NCBI GenBank assembly: GCA_009733775.1 | Contig: WOGZ01000244.1 | Coordinates: 1 to 51,568 of the forward strand | Source of the DNA: Alectoria sarmentosa | Taxonomy: Eukaryota; Ascomycota; Lecanoromycetes; Lecanorales; Parmeliaceae | Length of the DNA stretch: 51,568 nt | Direction: 5' to 3' | Shown here: in pieces, positions 23,574 through 37,255 of the stretch | Numbering within the stretch: position 1 is the first letter of the stretch | How the letters are laid out: the number at the start of each line of letters is the position of its first letter | Position numbers and translations under genes: made by a program | The notes under the pieces: generated by a model | The model's input: the letters and a program-made list of their open reading frames with translations, nothing else | Databases searched by the model: none | What the model was told of the DNA's origin: nothing

Positions 23574-23709
23574 TGTTGAAATTCGAATTATATAACGTCA
23601 AGTCTTAACGATCACATGCGCACATTTAATGCGCTCGTATATAAATCGCTTTTTTTTTTATAACACTTTTAAAACAATACAACTAAGTGTTCTATTCCAT
23701 ATTTTAACA
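23574..23709 (+). repeat. 3' LTR of A-inner
   Basis: 136 bp, TGTTGAAATTCGAAT...TATTTTAACA. More mutated than its 5' partner: the E-box and CRE region reads TTATATAACGTCA. It is followed by the AAATT target duplication and then A-outer sequence. Confidence 0.95.
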
Positions 23710-25250
23710 AAATTTATCATTTTTTTAAATATCGTTGAATATTTTTTCGATTACGAAACAAAAACTTTTTATAAACGAAAATTCAAACTATATCGAATTA
23801 ATTTCAAAATTTAATGAGACTTTTCTCATATCCTTAAGATTTTATAAATTTTTAAACATTTTTTAAATAACGATAATAATAATGATAACGATAACGATTT
23901 TATTTTAAATTTTTACATTGATTTCATTCTTATTTCGAAATAATTAATTTTCGAATTATTATCAAAGTTTATCATTAACGAAAAGCTTTTTGACTTTAAA
24001 GCGCGTTTTATTTTTTTAATGTTATTTATTTCAATCACTTTTAAAAGTTTTATTACGCAAATTTTATTATTTTCAAATCTTATTTTATTATAAATCATTT
24101 TTTTGAGTATAAATTCAAGCGAAAATTTAAATTCAAATTTCGAGAACTTTTAAATCTTAAAATTTAAATTAATTTTTTTTAACATTATGTTTGAATATTT
24201 CGAAATTAAATTTTTGATTTTCTTAAATTAATTTGAAAAGATTAAAATATTTATAAAAATTATTAATCATATTAAATGAAAACGTTAAATGCAAGACTTT
24301 TTAAGTTTAATTAAATTATAACATTAAATTAAAATCGATATGATCATGTTTATCGAAAATCTTATTATTAAAATAAAAAACGTTTCGAACAATCGTTTAA
24401 TCGTCGAAACAAAACTTATTATTATTAAAATAAACGTTTTAATTTGAATTGAGACGCATAATAAAATTTATATTATAATGAAAATTCGTTATAAAAACAA
24501 TCTTCGAAATAAAATCGAATATTATATCAATATCTTTAATATTTGAAAAAAATTCGAAAAATATAAATTTCGAAATTTTAACATTTTTAATTTTATTATT
24601 TTTAAATTGAAATCTTTCATTTTGATCGTCTGCGAAAATAAATCGTAAAAATATATTAATATCTTTATACGGTAAACGTTATTCGAAAATTCAAAAATCA
24701 ATTCGATCGAGCGGTTTTTTTTTTCGATGAAAATTAAAAGATTTATTATTTTTATAAAAGATTAAATTTTTAATATAATGCATATCGCGAGAATTATATT
24801 TAAATTTATAATATTTATAATAAAGATCGTAAGATCAAATAAACGTTAAATTATGCGATAACTCGATTTTTCAACATCGTTATTAATTTATTCGATTTTA
24901 TTTCGAAAACGCATACGCTCATCGTTATTATTAACGATTTTTTTAAACGTATTCAATAATTTATGTTTGTCTTTATTATTATTAAAGATGTTATCAAATA
25001 TCGTATTCAAACGAATATAAACTTTAATAATTCTCACATTTATATTTAAATTTGCAAATATTGTATTCATTGTAAAAAAAATTGATATAATATTAATGAA
25101 TGCGATATACGTAATAAACGTTTAAACGAAAACGATATAAATAAGGGAAATCGCGAAAGCCGCGATAATTATAATAATCGTGATAATTATAATCGTGATA
25201 ATCGTGAAAGACGTAATCGAGAAAAAGAAAATTTCAAATTTAAATTCGTT
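23710..25250 (+). pseudogene. gag: Copia A-outer gag remnant with CCHC knuckle
   Basis: A-outer resumes exactly where it left off at 16100 (AAATTTATC...). The knuckle at 25062-25103 reads CIHCKKN*YNINEC and keeps all three Cys of C-x2-C-x4-H-x4-C, losing only the His (CAT to TAT). The tail with NRDNRERRNREKENF-like content follows at about 25,140-25,240. Minus-strand frames at 23913-24098 and 24888-25070 are shadows that recur in each family A copy because the sequence is homologous. Confidence 0.75.
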
Positions 25251-25699
25251 GAAAAAAAAAATCAATTTGATAATGTTAACGCAATTATAATAATTATTCA
25301 ATTTAAAATCGTTTATTATTTTATTGTTTATATTAACCTTATCGTTTTTATTATTTTTATCATTTTTATCATTTTTAATTCGACTTTCGAGCTTATCGCG
25401 AGCTTTAACGTTTTAAATAAAAAGATTTATAAGATTATTAAATTCAAAATTATCGATAAAGCGTAGATTATTGCTTTATTTATTATAACAACAATGTTTT
25501 TTTTTTAATTTCGCGATTATATATATATTCAATATATAATTCACATTTTTTTTTTTTTTAAAACCTTTGAACTTTTTTAATTTTCACGTTTTATGAATAA
25601 TTTTATTAATAATCGTATAATTATCAATTTCGAAAAAATCGAATTTAAATGTAAAATGAATAATATCAAACGCATCTTAATTTTTCAAAACGTTTAATT

Positions 25700-28600
25700 T
25701 ATATTTAATTATGATTTTAATTTCATTTTTAAAGAGCAATTGAAGAAATAAGGTTTTTTAAAGAGCAATTGAAGAAATAAGGTTTTTTTTTTTGATTTTT
25801 ATTTTTAACGATATTATCGTCGAAAAGTAACGTTTTTTTTTAAATGTATTTAAAATTGTTTTTATGCGCTCGATATTTGAAAAGAAACCTTTTTAATCTT
25901 AATAATTATTAATAAAAAAAAATTCGCTTATAATGAATTCTTAATTAAATTTATTTTTAATAATCAAAAATCTTAATTTTTATCGAAATTTCAAATTGAT
26001 AAAGTAATTCTTCGCATATAACACGCACATTACGATTATTTAAACGTTTAAAATTTTAAAAAGTTGATCAAAATGTGCGTTAAAATAAATCTTTTCATTT
26101 CATTCCTCGATGATATTTGCGAATCATGTTTTATGATTAATATGAAAATGAAATCACATAAACGACACATTGTTTTTAAAAAATAATAAAACGATTTAAT
26201 TTATAATGATTTTTAAGGTTTATTTGATATTTTTTAAAATGATTTTAAATAAATGATCATTTTTCTCGACGATAAAACTTTTCGATTTAACGTTTATTTG
26301 TTATTTAATAAATTTAATTTAACAATTTTTATCGCGTTTAATATGTTTTTTAATGATTTAAAATATGATAATAATAAATATATTCGTTTTCGCATTGATT
26401 GCGATATTAAATTCGATAATTATTAAATGAAAATCTTTTGATTATTTAAAAATATCATTTAAAAAAACATCGTGTTTAATAATTTTTAAATGAATAATAA
26501 ATTTAAATATTTAAATGTTATTATTCAACGCAAAATAAATGTTATGTTTAAAAAAAATATTGTTTTAAAAATATTAAACAAAATTCGTTTGAGCGATCAA
26601 TATTCTTTGTAATATTCAATTTGTTATTAATCGTAACGTTATTTCATTCGAGATCAATATCGATTTTTTTTTTGATATATTTCATTTATGTATTATTAAT
26701 TAAATCGATTATTATCAAATTATTTTTCGCAATATTAATTAAAAAAAATATCAAGATTGCGTCGTTAAAAAACGTTTTTTAAAATATCAAGATAAGAATT
26801 ATCGTATGTATTTAAATAACGATGAGATAATTATTATTTTTAATATAAATTAAATCGATAACGTTTTTTTCAAATTTATTCTTTTCGAATTAAATATCAT
26901 TATTATCGAAAAATAAATTAACGTTTATTATAATAAACGCAAATTCGCTAAAAACATCGAATATCAAAATCATTTATTTCTCTTTTCATTTATAATTTTA
27001 AAAAAAAAACGTTAAAAAACGCATATAATTATCGAAAAAAAGGTTGATAATTTATTTAATTTCATTTCAATTTCAAAAAAGACTTCGTTAAAAATCGTCG
27101 TTTTAAACGCATTTGATTTAAAATTTATAATAAAACGATTATTTAATACGCTCAACGACGATATTATAATTTCTTCATCTTCATTTACATCGACGTTTAA
27201 GTTTATCACTCATTTTATGATCAATAAAATTTTTGAATTTATTTTTATTACGAAGTCGTTCGAAATCACGAGATTATATCGAAATCTTATTTCGAACCTT
27301 TTCGTTTTATTAACAAAAACCGTTTTTATTGAATTTTATAAATTTCGAAACTTCAAAAAGATTATAATAAACTTTTATCGCAAAATGTATTGATAAATAA
27401 TTATATAAAACGAAATCAACTCTCTCATCATCAATGACATTTAAATCTTAATAAATTTATTCACGAATGCGTATATCTTGAAAAACAAATGAATTTATAA
27501 GATTAAAAAAAACCTTATCGACGAGATCATTCGATACAAAATTCATTAAATAATTCGTGATTTTAAATAATAAAAAAAGATCAATTTCAACGAAACTTTT
27601 ATTTTAATAATCAAATTTATAAATTATAAAATCATTTTCGTTTTTACGATAATTTTAAATTAAAAGTTTGAATAAATAAATGTTAAAATCGCTTTTTTAT
27701 ATAACGATGTTGAAAAAATAATTTATATAATATAATTTATAAGATTTAAGATTAAAAATAAAGAAAATAAGATTTATAAACTCGTAAAGACGTTATACGA
27801 TTTAAAACAATTTTCGAAAATTTAATATAATACCCTCACAACGTATCTTAAAAAATTAAATTTCGAATTTATCATTATTAATCTTTCAATATTCATTAAT
27901 AACATTATTATCATCGTTATTTATATAAATAACATTTTGTTTATGAATTTCGATAAAATCGATATTCAAATAATCAAAAATAAACTTTATAAAAAATTTA
28001 AAATAATCGATTTAAATTTATACATTTATTATCTCGACATAACGATCGCAAAGAATCATATTAATCATATTTTACGCCTTAAATAAACAATTTATATTGA
28101 AAAGTTTTTTATCGATTATAACATGATCAAATCAACGATTATTTCAACATTCATCATTAACGATAAGTTTTATATCGTCGAAAATAACTTCGTGATTATT
28201 AAAAAATCTCATCACGCTTATCAATTTATCGTCGATTTTCTCATATATGCGATATTAAACACGCGCCCGAATATCGTTTTCGCAATTTCAATAATTTCTC
28301 GATATAATTCGAATCTTAATGTTTTTTATTAAAACGCAATTAAACGCATCTTTCGATATTTTAATCATATAAAAAATTGATAATTTATATTTCGAGACGA
28401 TCTTAAATCTTTTATAAATTATATTGACGTTGATTAAATAAATAATCAAAACATTCAACGTTTTATTTTTGAATATGTTTTTGATATAAATAATACGATT
28501 ATTAATTAATTTTTCAAATAATAATTTATAATAATGTTTTCAATTTATAAAATCGAATATATCAATTAAATTCAAATTATTAAAAAAATGATTTGATTGC

Positions 28601-28880
28601 GCGGATTCCTCAATTAATTTAATTCAAACATTAAATGTTTTCAAATAATAATGATTTATTACGACAATTAAGGCGTTATAACGTTAATTAAAAACCCTCA
28701 ATTTCATGTTTATATCAAATATATTAACATTTAACATTATTATATATGAAAACAAATCATCGCCGAAAATGTCGTTTTAAAATATGTTTTTATCGATTAA
28801 TAAATAATCGACGACTTTATCAAAGCTCTCTTTAAGGACAAATTCGAGAAATTTCGTTAATTGATCGAATTGAAATATCG
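25700..28880 (+). pseudogene. pol: Copia A-outer pol remnant
   Basis: Same order as A-inner. Integrase lies at about 26,180-26,800 (RFRIDCDIKFDN near 26,390). In RT the YVDD box reads YINN at 27922-27933 (both Asp to Asn). The open frame 28123-28332 holds the RNase H entry with DFLIYAILNTRPNIVFAISI, the best match in the window to the Copia TRPDIAFAVS motif. RNase H ends near 28,860 (FKDKFEKFR). A short 25,700-25,790 stretch shows a local tandem duplication (AAAGAGCAATTGAAGAAATA twice). Inactive. Confidence 0.85.
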
Positions 28881-30065
28881 TTTATAAGTGATTCCTCGCG
28901 TTAATTTTAAGAAAGTTATTATTATAATTTTAAGAGAACAATTATTATTCAATTTCAAAAAAGCAATTATCATTTATAAAATTAATTTAATATCATTATT
29001 CAATTATTTTAAAAGAGCGATTTCATTAATTTTCACATTTTAAATAATCGATCGAATTTATTCGCAGAATTTCAATTATCAATCTTAACGTTCTTTACGA
29101 ACAAACTTTTATTTATTAAAATTTAATTTAAAATTGATTTATCGTTATTGTATCTATAATCACAAACTTTGCGAATTTTTTTTCGAAAGATTTATATTTA
29201 TATGCGATTCAAATTTGAGAATTATATCGTTATTAAAAAGATCGTTATCGTCAAAATTGTTTTATTGTTCACGAAATTCTTCAACAATATGACTTTCAGG
29301 TGCTTTTAAACGTCATCATAATTATTATATTTATGCTTTTAAACGTTATCGCCGTTATTATTATTATTATTATTATCGCAATATATCGATCGCAATTTAT
29401 ATGCATTTTATTAATCATTATTATTAAACATTAATATCTTAAAACGATTTTTATAAATTTTGCGATCGATCGCATATTTGTATATATAATTCGAAATATT
29501 TCTTTTAATCGAAACATTATTTTCACATATATCTTTTGATTATGTGTTGATTGATTTTTGATATACATCAAATGAATTGAAAATAAATTTGTTAAAAAAC
29601 GGTTTTTCGTCAAAAAGTGGATTTTTTTTTATGTGATATCGTGGCGAATATGTTCAAAAGAATATAATCGTTTTCAGAATTCGATTTTTCTTTGGATTTT
29701 CATTGTTTCTACTCGATTTTGAACATCGCGAATTTTAAATCTCGTGTTTTTTGAAATTTGAGTGATTTAAGAGATATGAGAGATAATAAGAGAATATGAG
29801 ATGATTTCACGCTTATAACCCGGCGTTACGATTCACTTTTGTTATTTGATGTTCATTTTCACGGTTATAACTCGGCGCTACGATTCACTTTTATTATTCG
29901 ACGTTAATTTTCACGATTATAATTCAACGTTACGATTCACTTTTATTATTTAACGCTCATTTTCACGATTATAATTCGACATTACGATTCATTTTTGTTA
30001 TTCGACGTTGATTTTCATTTTTATAATTCGAAATTCAAATTTAAAAAGATTCGAATGAAGAGAAA
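28881..30065 (+). other. 3' region of A-outer
   Basis: Contains the conserved frame FNLKLIYRYCIYNHKLC near 29,130, an ATT microsatellite near 29,360, the palindrome 29719-29755, four full 52-bp units (starts 29806, 29858, 29910 and 29962) and a mutated purine tract GAAGAGAAA before the LTR. No other feature seen. Confidence 0.75.
29806..30027 (+). repeat. 52-bp tandem repeat array of A-outer
   Basis: Four complete units plus a partial one; the period is exactly 52. Units differ from one another by transitions, including C in some where others have T (for example CCCGGCGTTACG against TTCGACATTACG), so each unit mutated independently. Confidence 0.9.
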
Positions 30066-30201
30066 TATTGAAATTCGAGTCACGTAACGTTAAGCTTTAA
30101 CGGTCACATGCGCATTATTAATGCGCTCATATATAAATCGCTCTTTCTTTCGTAATACTCTTAAAGCAATACAATTAAATGTTCTATTCCATATTTTGAC
30201 A
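30066..30201 (+). repeat. 3' LTR of A-outer
   Basis: 136 bp, TATTGAAATTCGAG...TATTTTGACA, with the initial TG mutated to TA. It is followed by CATTT (30202-30206), the right copy of the target duplication, and then B-plus leader. Confidence 0.95.
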
Positions 30202-30206
30202 CATTT

Positions 30207-32050
30207 CATTATCTATAAAACTTATAATAAATGAAAAGAAATCGCAAATACGCTGCAAACTCTGTTTCACGATTATTATCATAACATTAATTGTTAAATT
30301 ACTTTTGACAAAACATTAAATTAAAGTCAATAACGATAATGAGTCGTTTATAACAATGAGCATTTCGCTACAAAACACGACTTTTATTATATTAACGATC
30401 GTTATTATATTAACGATTTTAATGTCAACTGTGATTGAAAAAGAGTATAAAAGATCTTTAACTTCTTTTGATTTTAACTTAAAAGATTCAATCACATTCA
30501 TCAATCACACTTTTCGTCGAAACAAATTCAAACGTTTTAAACATTTTTCTTTTTCTTCTACAAATCAAAACAAATTTAAACGTTTTCATAATTTCACGTT
30601 TATCATATTTTCAAATATTTCTTAAAAAGAATTCCGAATTCAATTCAAAAGAGCTCGATCAATAAAACGCATTTTTAAACGCGATTTTTCTCTTTATAAT
30701 CAAATATTAAACAAAATTTATTATTAATTTAAAACGCGCTCGAAAAGCAAAGAACGCGATTATATATTTATTTATTTATTTAATAACATTATAATTTTCG
30801 ATATTTTTATTCGCGAATTTTTTTTCGAATCAATTGATAACGAAAATCTCTTTGAAATTATCGTTCAATTTATTGAATTCAATTCTCTCATTAACATTTA
30901 AACCTTTCGTACTTTTAATAACACATTAAAATCATTATCAAAATGTTTGAAAAAATCGTCGACGTGAAATTTAATAACGGTTTTTCGCTTCATATTAAAA
31001 AGCTTGAAAAATTCGAAAATCTTTAAATATGATTTTGAAAAATGCGATAATTTTTTACATCGTAACGTTTTATCAAATTCATCAAAGTGAAATAAAATAA
31101 GATTTTCATCATATTTGTTATTTTTAAAAACATTTTATTCAATAAATTTATAATAATAATCGATATCGTCGAAAAAAAGCGAGTTAAATAAGATTTGAAA
31201 CATAAATTTTACATTAACATTATTAAGAATCGTCTTGAAAACAATTTATTTGTGAATCATAAAAACGAAATCAATGCACACATTTTATGAGATGTCATTT
31301 ATAAAAATAATAAATTTAAAGGTTTTAATACACTCAATGACTTATATCGTTAATTATTTAAATTGAATTTTAATTAATATAAAGATATAATTAATTTTGT
31401 CGCTCATTTTAAAAATATTTGTAATAATATTATTAATTTATCGTTTAAATTGAAATTAAAAATCAATTTTCTCATTTTTCTTTTTTATATAAATTTAAAT
31501 AAATCGAATAACGTTTATTTCATTTATTATATTCAAAATCATAAATTTATAAATAATGTTAATATTGAGATAATTTATTCATTAAAATACGTTATTATTC
31601 GATTTATTTAAATTATAATTAATCCTTTTTTTAAACGTTAAAAGTTTATTTTTACGTTCGCTATTTAACGTCCTTTTCGCTTTATTATTTCAATTTTAAT
31701 TTTAAAACATATTATTATTATTGAATCTTAAAAAAGCGCTATTCCTAATCTCAATAACAAAATCATTCAAAAATTCATCAAATATTACATTTATTACAAA
31801 AAACATTATCATATCAAATCAAAATGCGATTAACTCTTTAATAAGAATCGTCAAAACAATTTTAATAACAATTTTGATGACGATGACGATAGGAGAAATA
31901 ACGATAACAATAATAATAATAACGATAACGATAAATTCAAAGACAAAAAGAATAATAATCGAAAAAATAATAAATTTAACAATGAAAAGCGTCATCGCAA
32001 AAATCGAAACTTTATCGAATCTTTTAACAATTAAAGAGAAACCATAATTA
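30207..32050 (+). pseudogene. gag: Copia B-plus gag remnant
   Basis: The likely start is the ATG at 30356 (MSISLQNTT). It is supported by B-minus, which has the equivalent ATG nine bases earlier in the same context and keeps the same Ser/Thr-rich N-terminus, KDSITFINHT, then NKFKRFKH and FIIFSNIS. The retrotransposon capsid (UBN2-like) domain is readable at about 31,285-31,620 (YKNNKFKGFNTLNDLYR, then KDIINFVAHFKNICNNIINL). The CCHC knuckle at 31786-31827 reads YIYYKKHYHIKSKC: both first Cys became Tyr, while His and the last Cys remain. An Asn/Asp-rich tail follows (DDDDDRRNN...). The frame at 31721-32047 is an overlapping shadow. Confidence 0.8.
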
Positions 32051-32099
32051 TCTTTATGATTAAAATAAATAATTTATTATCTTCACAATAAACGATGAA

Positions 32100-35000
32100 T
32101 TATGTTTACTTTTAATATTTCACGTTTAATAAAGATTATTTTATGCAATATCGCGCCTTCGATTTCAAATTAAATAATATTCGTCTTATTAAAAATATTA
32201 AAAACGCTCGCATTTTTATTAATATCGATAAAATACGCATTAACATCGTTATTAATAATTAAAAAAAAAAACTTATTTTCACAAATGTTCTTCTTATCTT
32301 AAATCTATTTTTAAATTTAATTTTTCAAAAATAATTAATACGCAATAACATTTTAATGAAATTTGTGTAAAATAACATCGAATTTGATAATTATAATATT
32401 ATCGCTTGATTATAAAGCAATAATCTTTATTATTTGCGTTTATAAAAGTTTAATTAAGCTTTAATTACTTTTAAACAATCGTCAATGTTTATATTTATGT
32501 TTAAATAACATAACATCAAATTCGCCATGTTTCATATCATTTTTAAATATAAAAAACATTTTAATTCGATAAATGGCGTTATTTTTTCGTTAACTTATTT
32601 CGATTTTTTTTTTCGAATTTAAATCTCGATGTTGTATCGCGCAAAATCAACGATTAAATCCTCGATTTATAACATATTCGCATAAATCATTTAAGATATT
32701 AAAACGTTTATAAATTAATCAAGTTATTCAAAGACATCGATTTATTTAAAATTATCATCAATAAAAAACTTTATATTTTTTGCGCAATCAAAAAAACGCA
32801 AAGAGCGTTATATAAATCTTATATTCACTTTAAAAAAAGATTTTTAAATTTAATTTATAACGATATTTACGATCTCATCATTTCCAGCGATCGTTTTAAT
32901 AACAAATATTTTATTATCTTCATTAACGATTAAAATAAATATTTTAAAATTGAAATCATCGAGCATAAAAGCGAAATCTTTTTTATTTTTAAACGTTATT
33001 AAATTAAAAATCAATATAAAAATGTTATTATTAAACGTCTTCGAATTAATTATAATAACGAATATGAAGATTTTGATTTTAACATTTATCGTGTTGATCA
33101 TAACATCACATAAAAATCTATTTATTTTAAAAATTTCGAATAAAATAAAATCGTCGAACAATTTAATTAAACGTTTTTTAATATTATTAACATTATTATT
33201 AAAAATATTAATCTTGATTAAAAATATTAATCAAAATTCATATTAATTATCAATTATTTTTATAATCGAAATCTTATATAATCGCGCAAACTTATTTCAT
33301 ATCAAGCTCACATAAATTATAAATTTCATTTAAATCATATACGACGCATTGAAACTTTAAACTTTATTGTTTTACGCAAATTCGTTATTAATTAAAAGAA
33401 AAATTAAAAACGCGTTATCAAATTTTTTTTTATCGATTATGAAAACGATCATATTTATCATATGCTATTGTCAAATAATAACATTATTCAATCTTTTAAA
33501 ATCGTTTAAAATTTAAAAAAAAAAAATTCTTTATTTGATTTATAATTGTTAATTAATTTAATTATAAAAGAGAATTCGTCGTTTACAGCGCCTCTCATCG
33601 CTAAAAATTAATTATTTATAAATGAAATAAACGTTAATAAACTCATTTAATCGTTTAAATTTAAATCCTTTATAACCTTTATAATTATTAAATTCACGAA
33701 TTTTTTTAAGGTTAATGTATCAACTCTCAATTCGTCGTTATCATCAACTCTCACTTTTTAAAACGATATATTAAATAATGCGTCGTCGCTTTATTCAAAT
33801 CATTCTTATCTCATATCGCGCGATCTTTTATCAAATTTTATTTAATTTTATGCGATGATTATTCAAGTTATTAACGCAATAAAATCGTACGAATTAAAAA
33901 CTTATAAAAAAGTTATTATTAATAATTTCTATCGAAAACAATAAAAGGATGACATAATCGAAGAAAATGATTTTTTATTAAAAAATGAGATTTGAGAACT
34001 TATCAATTTATTTAAAAAACGCATTATTTTTTATAATAAATGAATTTATATTATCAAACGCGAAATTCGCGACGAAGTTATTCGTTTCAAAACTCGTTAA
34101 ATAATTCGTGATTTCGAATAATAAAAAGACTTAAATTTTAATAAAACTTTCGTCTTAATAATCAAATTTATGTTTTATAAAATAATCTTTATTTTAATCG
34201 TCATCGAGAATTGAGATTTAAAATAAATAAACATCAAAATCGTTTTTTTTTATAATAACGTTGAAAAAAAGATTTATATAAAACAGCTCATTAAATATGT
34301 TTTAAAAAAATATCTTAATAAAATTTATAAGCTCAATAAAACCCTTTATAATTTAAAATAATTCTCTCGAATTTAATATAACATCTTTATCGAATATATA
34401 AAAAAAATCGATTTCATTTTCATTAATATCGATTTTAGCGTTTTCATTAATTCAAACATTAATGTTATTATCATTCTTTATGTGAACGATATTTTTATTA
34501 TTAATTCATTTAGATTTAAAATTCAACGAATAAAGAACGCCCTTAATATCAAATTCAAAATAAACGATTTCGATTTTTATAATTATTATTTAAAAATGAT
34601 AATAACTCGCGATCATATCAATCGAATTTTATAATTAAAATAATTAATTTATATCGAACGTTTTCTTCATATTTATAAAATATAAAAAATCAAAACAAAA
34701 TTCATTTTAATGAAAATCAATTTGCGATTAACATTTATTAAAAAAGAATACATAATTTTTAAAGAGCTTTTTTAAACTTATCAATCGATTATGAAATTTC
34801 TTATATACGTTATACTCGATATCAAATCAAATATTATTTTCGTTATTTTAATAATCTTTTAATACGTTTTCAATTTTATTAAAACTCATTATATTATTAT
34901 TAAACGCATTTTTCGTTATTTGAAAAATATTATTAATTAATATCTCATTTATAAAAATACGTTACAAAAACTCATCGATTACATTAATTTTGATTGAATT

Positions 35001-35455
35001 AATAATCATGATATTCGCAAATCAATTTTAAATTACGTTTTTAATCTAAAAAATGAAATTATCAATTAATCATTTAAACGATAATTTACGATCGTAGTAT
35101 TTATTTATAAAATTGAATATATCGATCAAACGCAAATCGTCAAAAAAGTTATTTAATTAAAAGATCTTTTGAATTAAATTCGTTTTAATAAAACGTTTTA
35201 AACGATTATTATTTATAACGATAATCAAAACGTAATTGCGTTTATTAAAAACTCTCAACATCATGATCATATTAAACACATCAACATTTAATATTATTAA
35301 ATGCGCGGTTAAATCGTTAATGATAATGTTAATTTATAATATATGTTCATCGATAAATAAATCGTCGACGACCTTATCAAAACTCTTTATAAAAACAAAT
35401 TCGAATTATTTCGCAAACTCATTAACCTCGAATCACGTTTTTAAAATAAATAAAA
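32100..35455 (+). pseudogene. pol: Copia B-plus pol remnant (protease, integrase, RT, RNase H)
   Basis: Protease-linked block at about 32,150-32,400: FDFKLNNIRLIKNIKNARI, then LIFTNVLLILNLFLNLIF, matching the ...LTNVLYIPSLSANLIS pattern. Integrase: EHKSEIFFIFKRY near 32,960 and RLRINYNNEYE at 33036-33068, where the catalytic Asp is now Asn (aat at 33048-33050); KIVEQFN*TFFNIVNI-like sequence contains the Glu. RT: YVDD reads YVND at 34479-34490, then FKINDFDFYNYYLKMIITRD. RNase H: FLIYVILDIKSNIIFVIL near 34,800, then YINFD*INN (W to stop). It ends near 35,455. Inactive. Confidence 0.85.
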
Positions 35456-36030
35456 TTTAAAACATCGTTTAAAAATGAATGAATTATTTCATTTTTCATT
35501 TTTATGAGAGTTTTTTTTTTTGATTAATTTTCACATTATGAATAATCGATCGAGTTTATTCGAAAAATTTCAAATATCAATCTTGACGTCTCATGCGAAT
35601 AAATTCCAATTTATTAAAACTCAATTTAAAATTGATTTTTCATTATTGCATTTATAATCACAAACTTTACAAATTTCTTTTTAAAAGATTTATATCTACA
35701 TTCGATTCAAATTTAAAATCTACGTCATCACTTATAAAATCGTTGTTATCGATTTTTTCGTTAATTATCTTAAACTTTCTTCAAAATTCAATTTGGAATT
35801 GATTTGTCGCTATTGCAACTATAATCACAAACTTTACGGGTTTTCATTCAAAAAGCTCATATTTATATGCCCTCAAAATTTGAAATTTAAATCATCATCA
35901 AAAAGGTCGCTGTCGTCGATTCTCTTCATTTGTCTTAAATTTCTCTTCAAAACCATCATATTTATGCCTCTTAATGTCTCTTAAAATCATCATATTCATT
36001 CTCTCAAGCGCTAAAATCGCCATCATCATC
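35456..36030 (+). other. 3' region of B-plus up to the B-minus insertion
   Basis: Contains a 167-bp tandem duplication (about 35622-35788 and 35789-35950) homologous to the 3' region of family A. Each unit encodes a related frame (LIFHYCIYNHKLY; LICRYCNYNHKLY). It ends in CATCATCATC at 36021-36030, where B-minus inserted; TCATC is the duplicated target. Confidence 0.75.
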
Positions 36031-36165
36031 TGTTGAAAGTAAATGAAACACTTGATTGATTGAATAACTGCAACAGAGCATCTTAGATACAAAATGTGTC
36101 AAGTCTCGACAAACCTTCCTTGTCTCGACAAACCTTTCATGTTTAATAATTAACACATTTCAATA
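36031..36165 (-). repeat. 3' LTR of B-minus
   Basis: On the plus strand TGTTGAAAGTAAATG...CATTTCAATA. It is preceded (minus-strand sense) by GTGGGAG, the polypurine tract, at 36166-36172. Differences from the 5' LTR are all transitions and occur in both copies. Confidence 0.95.
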
Positions 36166-37255
36166 CTCCCACATGATCGCATTGCAACTCGAAAAATCAA
36201 AATATTTAAATCATTTTTTTTACCCCTCTCATTCGAGATATTATGTGATTTAAACGTTGAATAAAAAGAGTGAAAGTCGAAAAAGTCGAAAAAATTCGAA
36301 AAAGTAATCGAAAATGCCTTATAATCATTCAGATTTGAAACACGAGATTCAAAACTCGCGATATTCAAAATTGAGTAAGAACAATAAAAATCCGAAAAAG
36401 AAAATCGGATTTTTTTTTTTTTTTGAAAATGATTATATCCTTTTGAACATATTCGCCATAATATCTTATACAAAAAATTTCATTTTTTAACGAAAAACCG
36501 TTTTTTGACAAATTTATTTGCAAATCATTTAATGCACACCAAAAATCGAATAATATACGATCGATGAATATATGTGAAGGTAAATTTTCCGATTAAACGA
36601 AATATTTCGAATTGCATATGTATGCATGCGATCGATTACAAGATTTAAAAATCGTTTTAAAGCATTAATGTTTGACAATAATGATTGATAAAATGTATAT
36701 AAATTACGATTGATGATGATAATGATAATAATAACGTTTAAAACGTTTAAAATAATAAATATGATGATCTTAATGAGAATATTTAAGGCATTTGATGAAA
36801 AAATTCGACGATAATAACCTTATAAATGACAACGCAGATTTTAAACTTGAATCGAATATAAATATAAATCTTTTAAAAAGAAGCTCGCAAATTTTGTGAC
36901 TATAAGTGCAATAACGACAAATTAATTTTAAATTGAATTTTGAAAAAATTTAAAGAAAATTAACGAGAATCGACAACAACGATTTTTTTGATAATAATAT
37001 AAATTCCAAATTTTCAAGACAATTAAATATGAGCTTTTTGAATAAATGTTTATAAATTTAATAATCATAAATGCAATAGCGGCAAATCAATTTCAAATTA
37101 AATATTAATAAATTGAAATTCTTTTGCAAAAATGTTAAGATTGATATATAAGATTTTGCGAATAAACTCGATCGATCATTTATAATGTGAAAATCAATCA
37201 AATGAAAAAACTTTTATAGAAACGAAAAAAAAAACAATTCATTCATTCTTAAATG
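36166..37255 (-). other. 3' region of B-minus
   Basis: Minus-strand 3' non-coding region, homologous to B-plus 35456-36030 plus 43141-43726. It includes the palindrome 36334-36368, a T15 tract (36410-36424) that is A26 in B-plus, and two copies of the 167-bp repeat around 36,870-37,110. Frames at 35898-36092 and 36150-36473 are accidental. Confidence 0.7.

Larger units (their letters stand above)
16101..23709 (+). mobile_element. Copia family A element A-inner, complete
   Basis: A 7.6-kb element with both LTRs, uninterrupted, flanked by AAATT (16096-16100) and AAATT (23710-23714). It is nested inside A-outer and therefore the most recent insertion on this branch. It serves as the reference for family A: LTR, primer site, 1-kb leader, gag, pol and a 1.2-kb 3' region with three 52-bp repeats and a purine tract. 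It has numerous stops, so it is not autonomous. Confidence 0.97.
14924..30201 (+). mobile_element. Copia family A element A-outer, split by A-inner
   Basis: The element occupies 14924-16100 and 23710-30201, about 7.7 kb in total. It lies between CATTT (14919-14923) and CATTT (30202-30206), a perfect 5-bp target duplication in the B-plus leader. It has a 5' LTR, primer site, leader, gag, pol, 3' region with four 52-bp repeats, purine tract and 3' LTR. A-inner is inserted in the segment before gag. All reading frames carry RIP stops. Confidence 0.95.

Noticed and set aside
32850..33246. Overlapping open frames on both strands (103 and 98 codons) and their mirror copies at 39466-39862
   Set aside because: Both are off-frame relative to Copia integrase, whose motifs (HKSEIF, RLRINYNNEYE) lie in a third frame. 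The mirror copies simply reflect homology of B-plus and B-minus.
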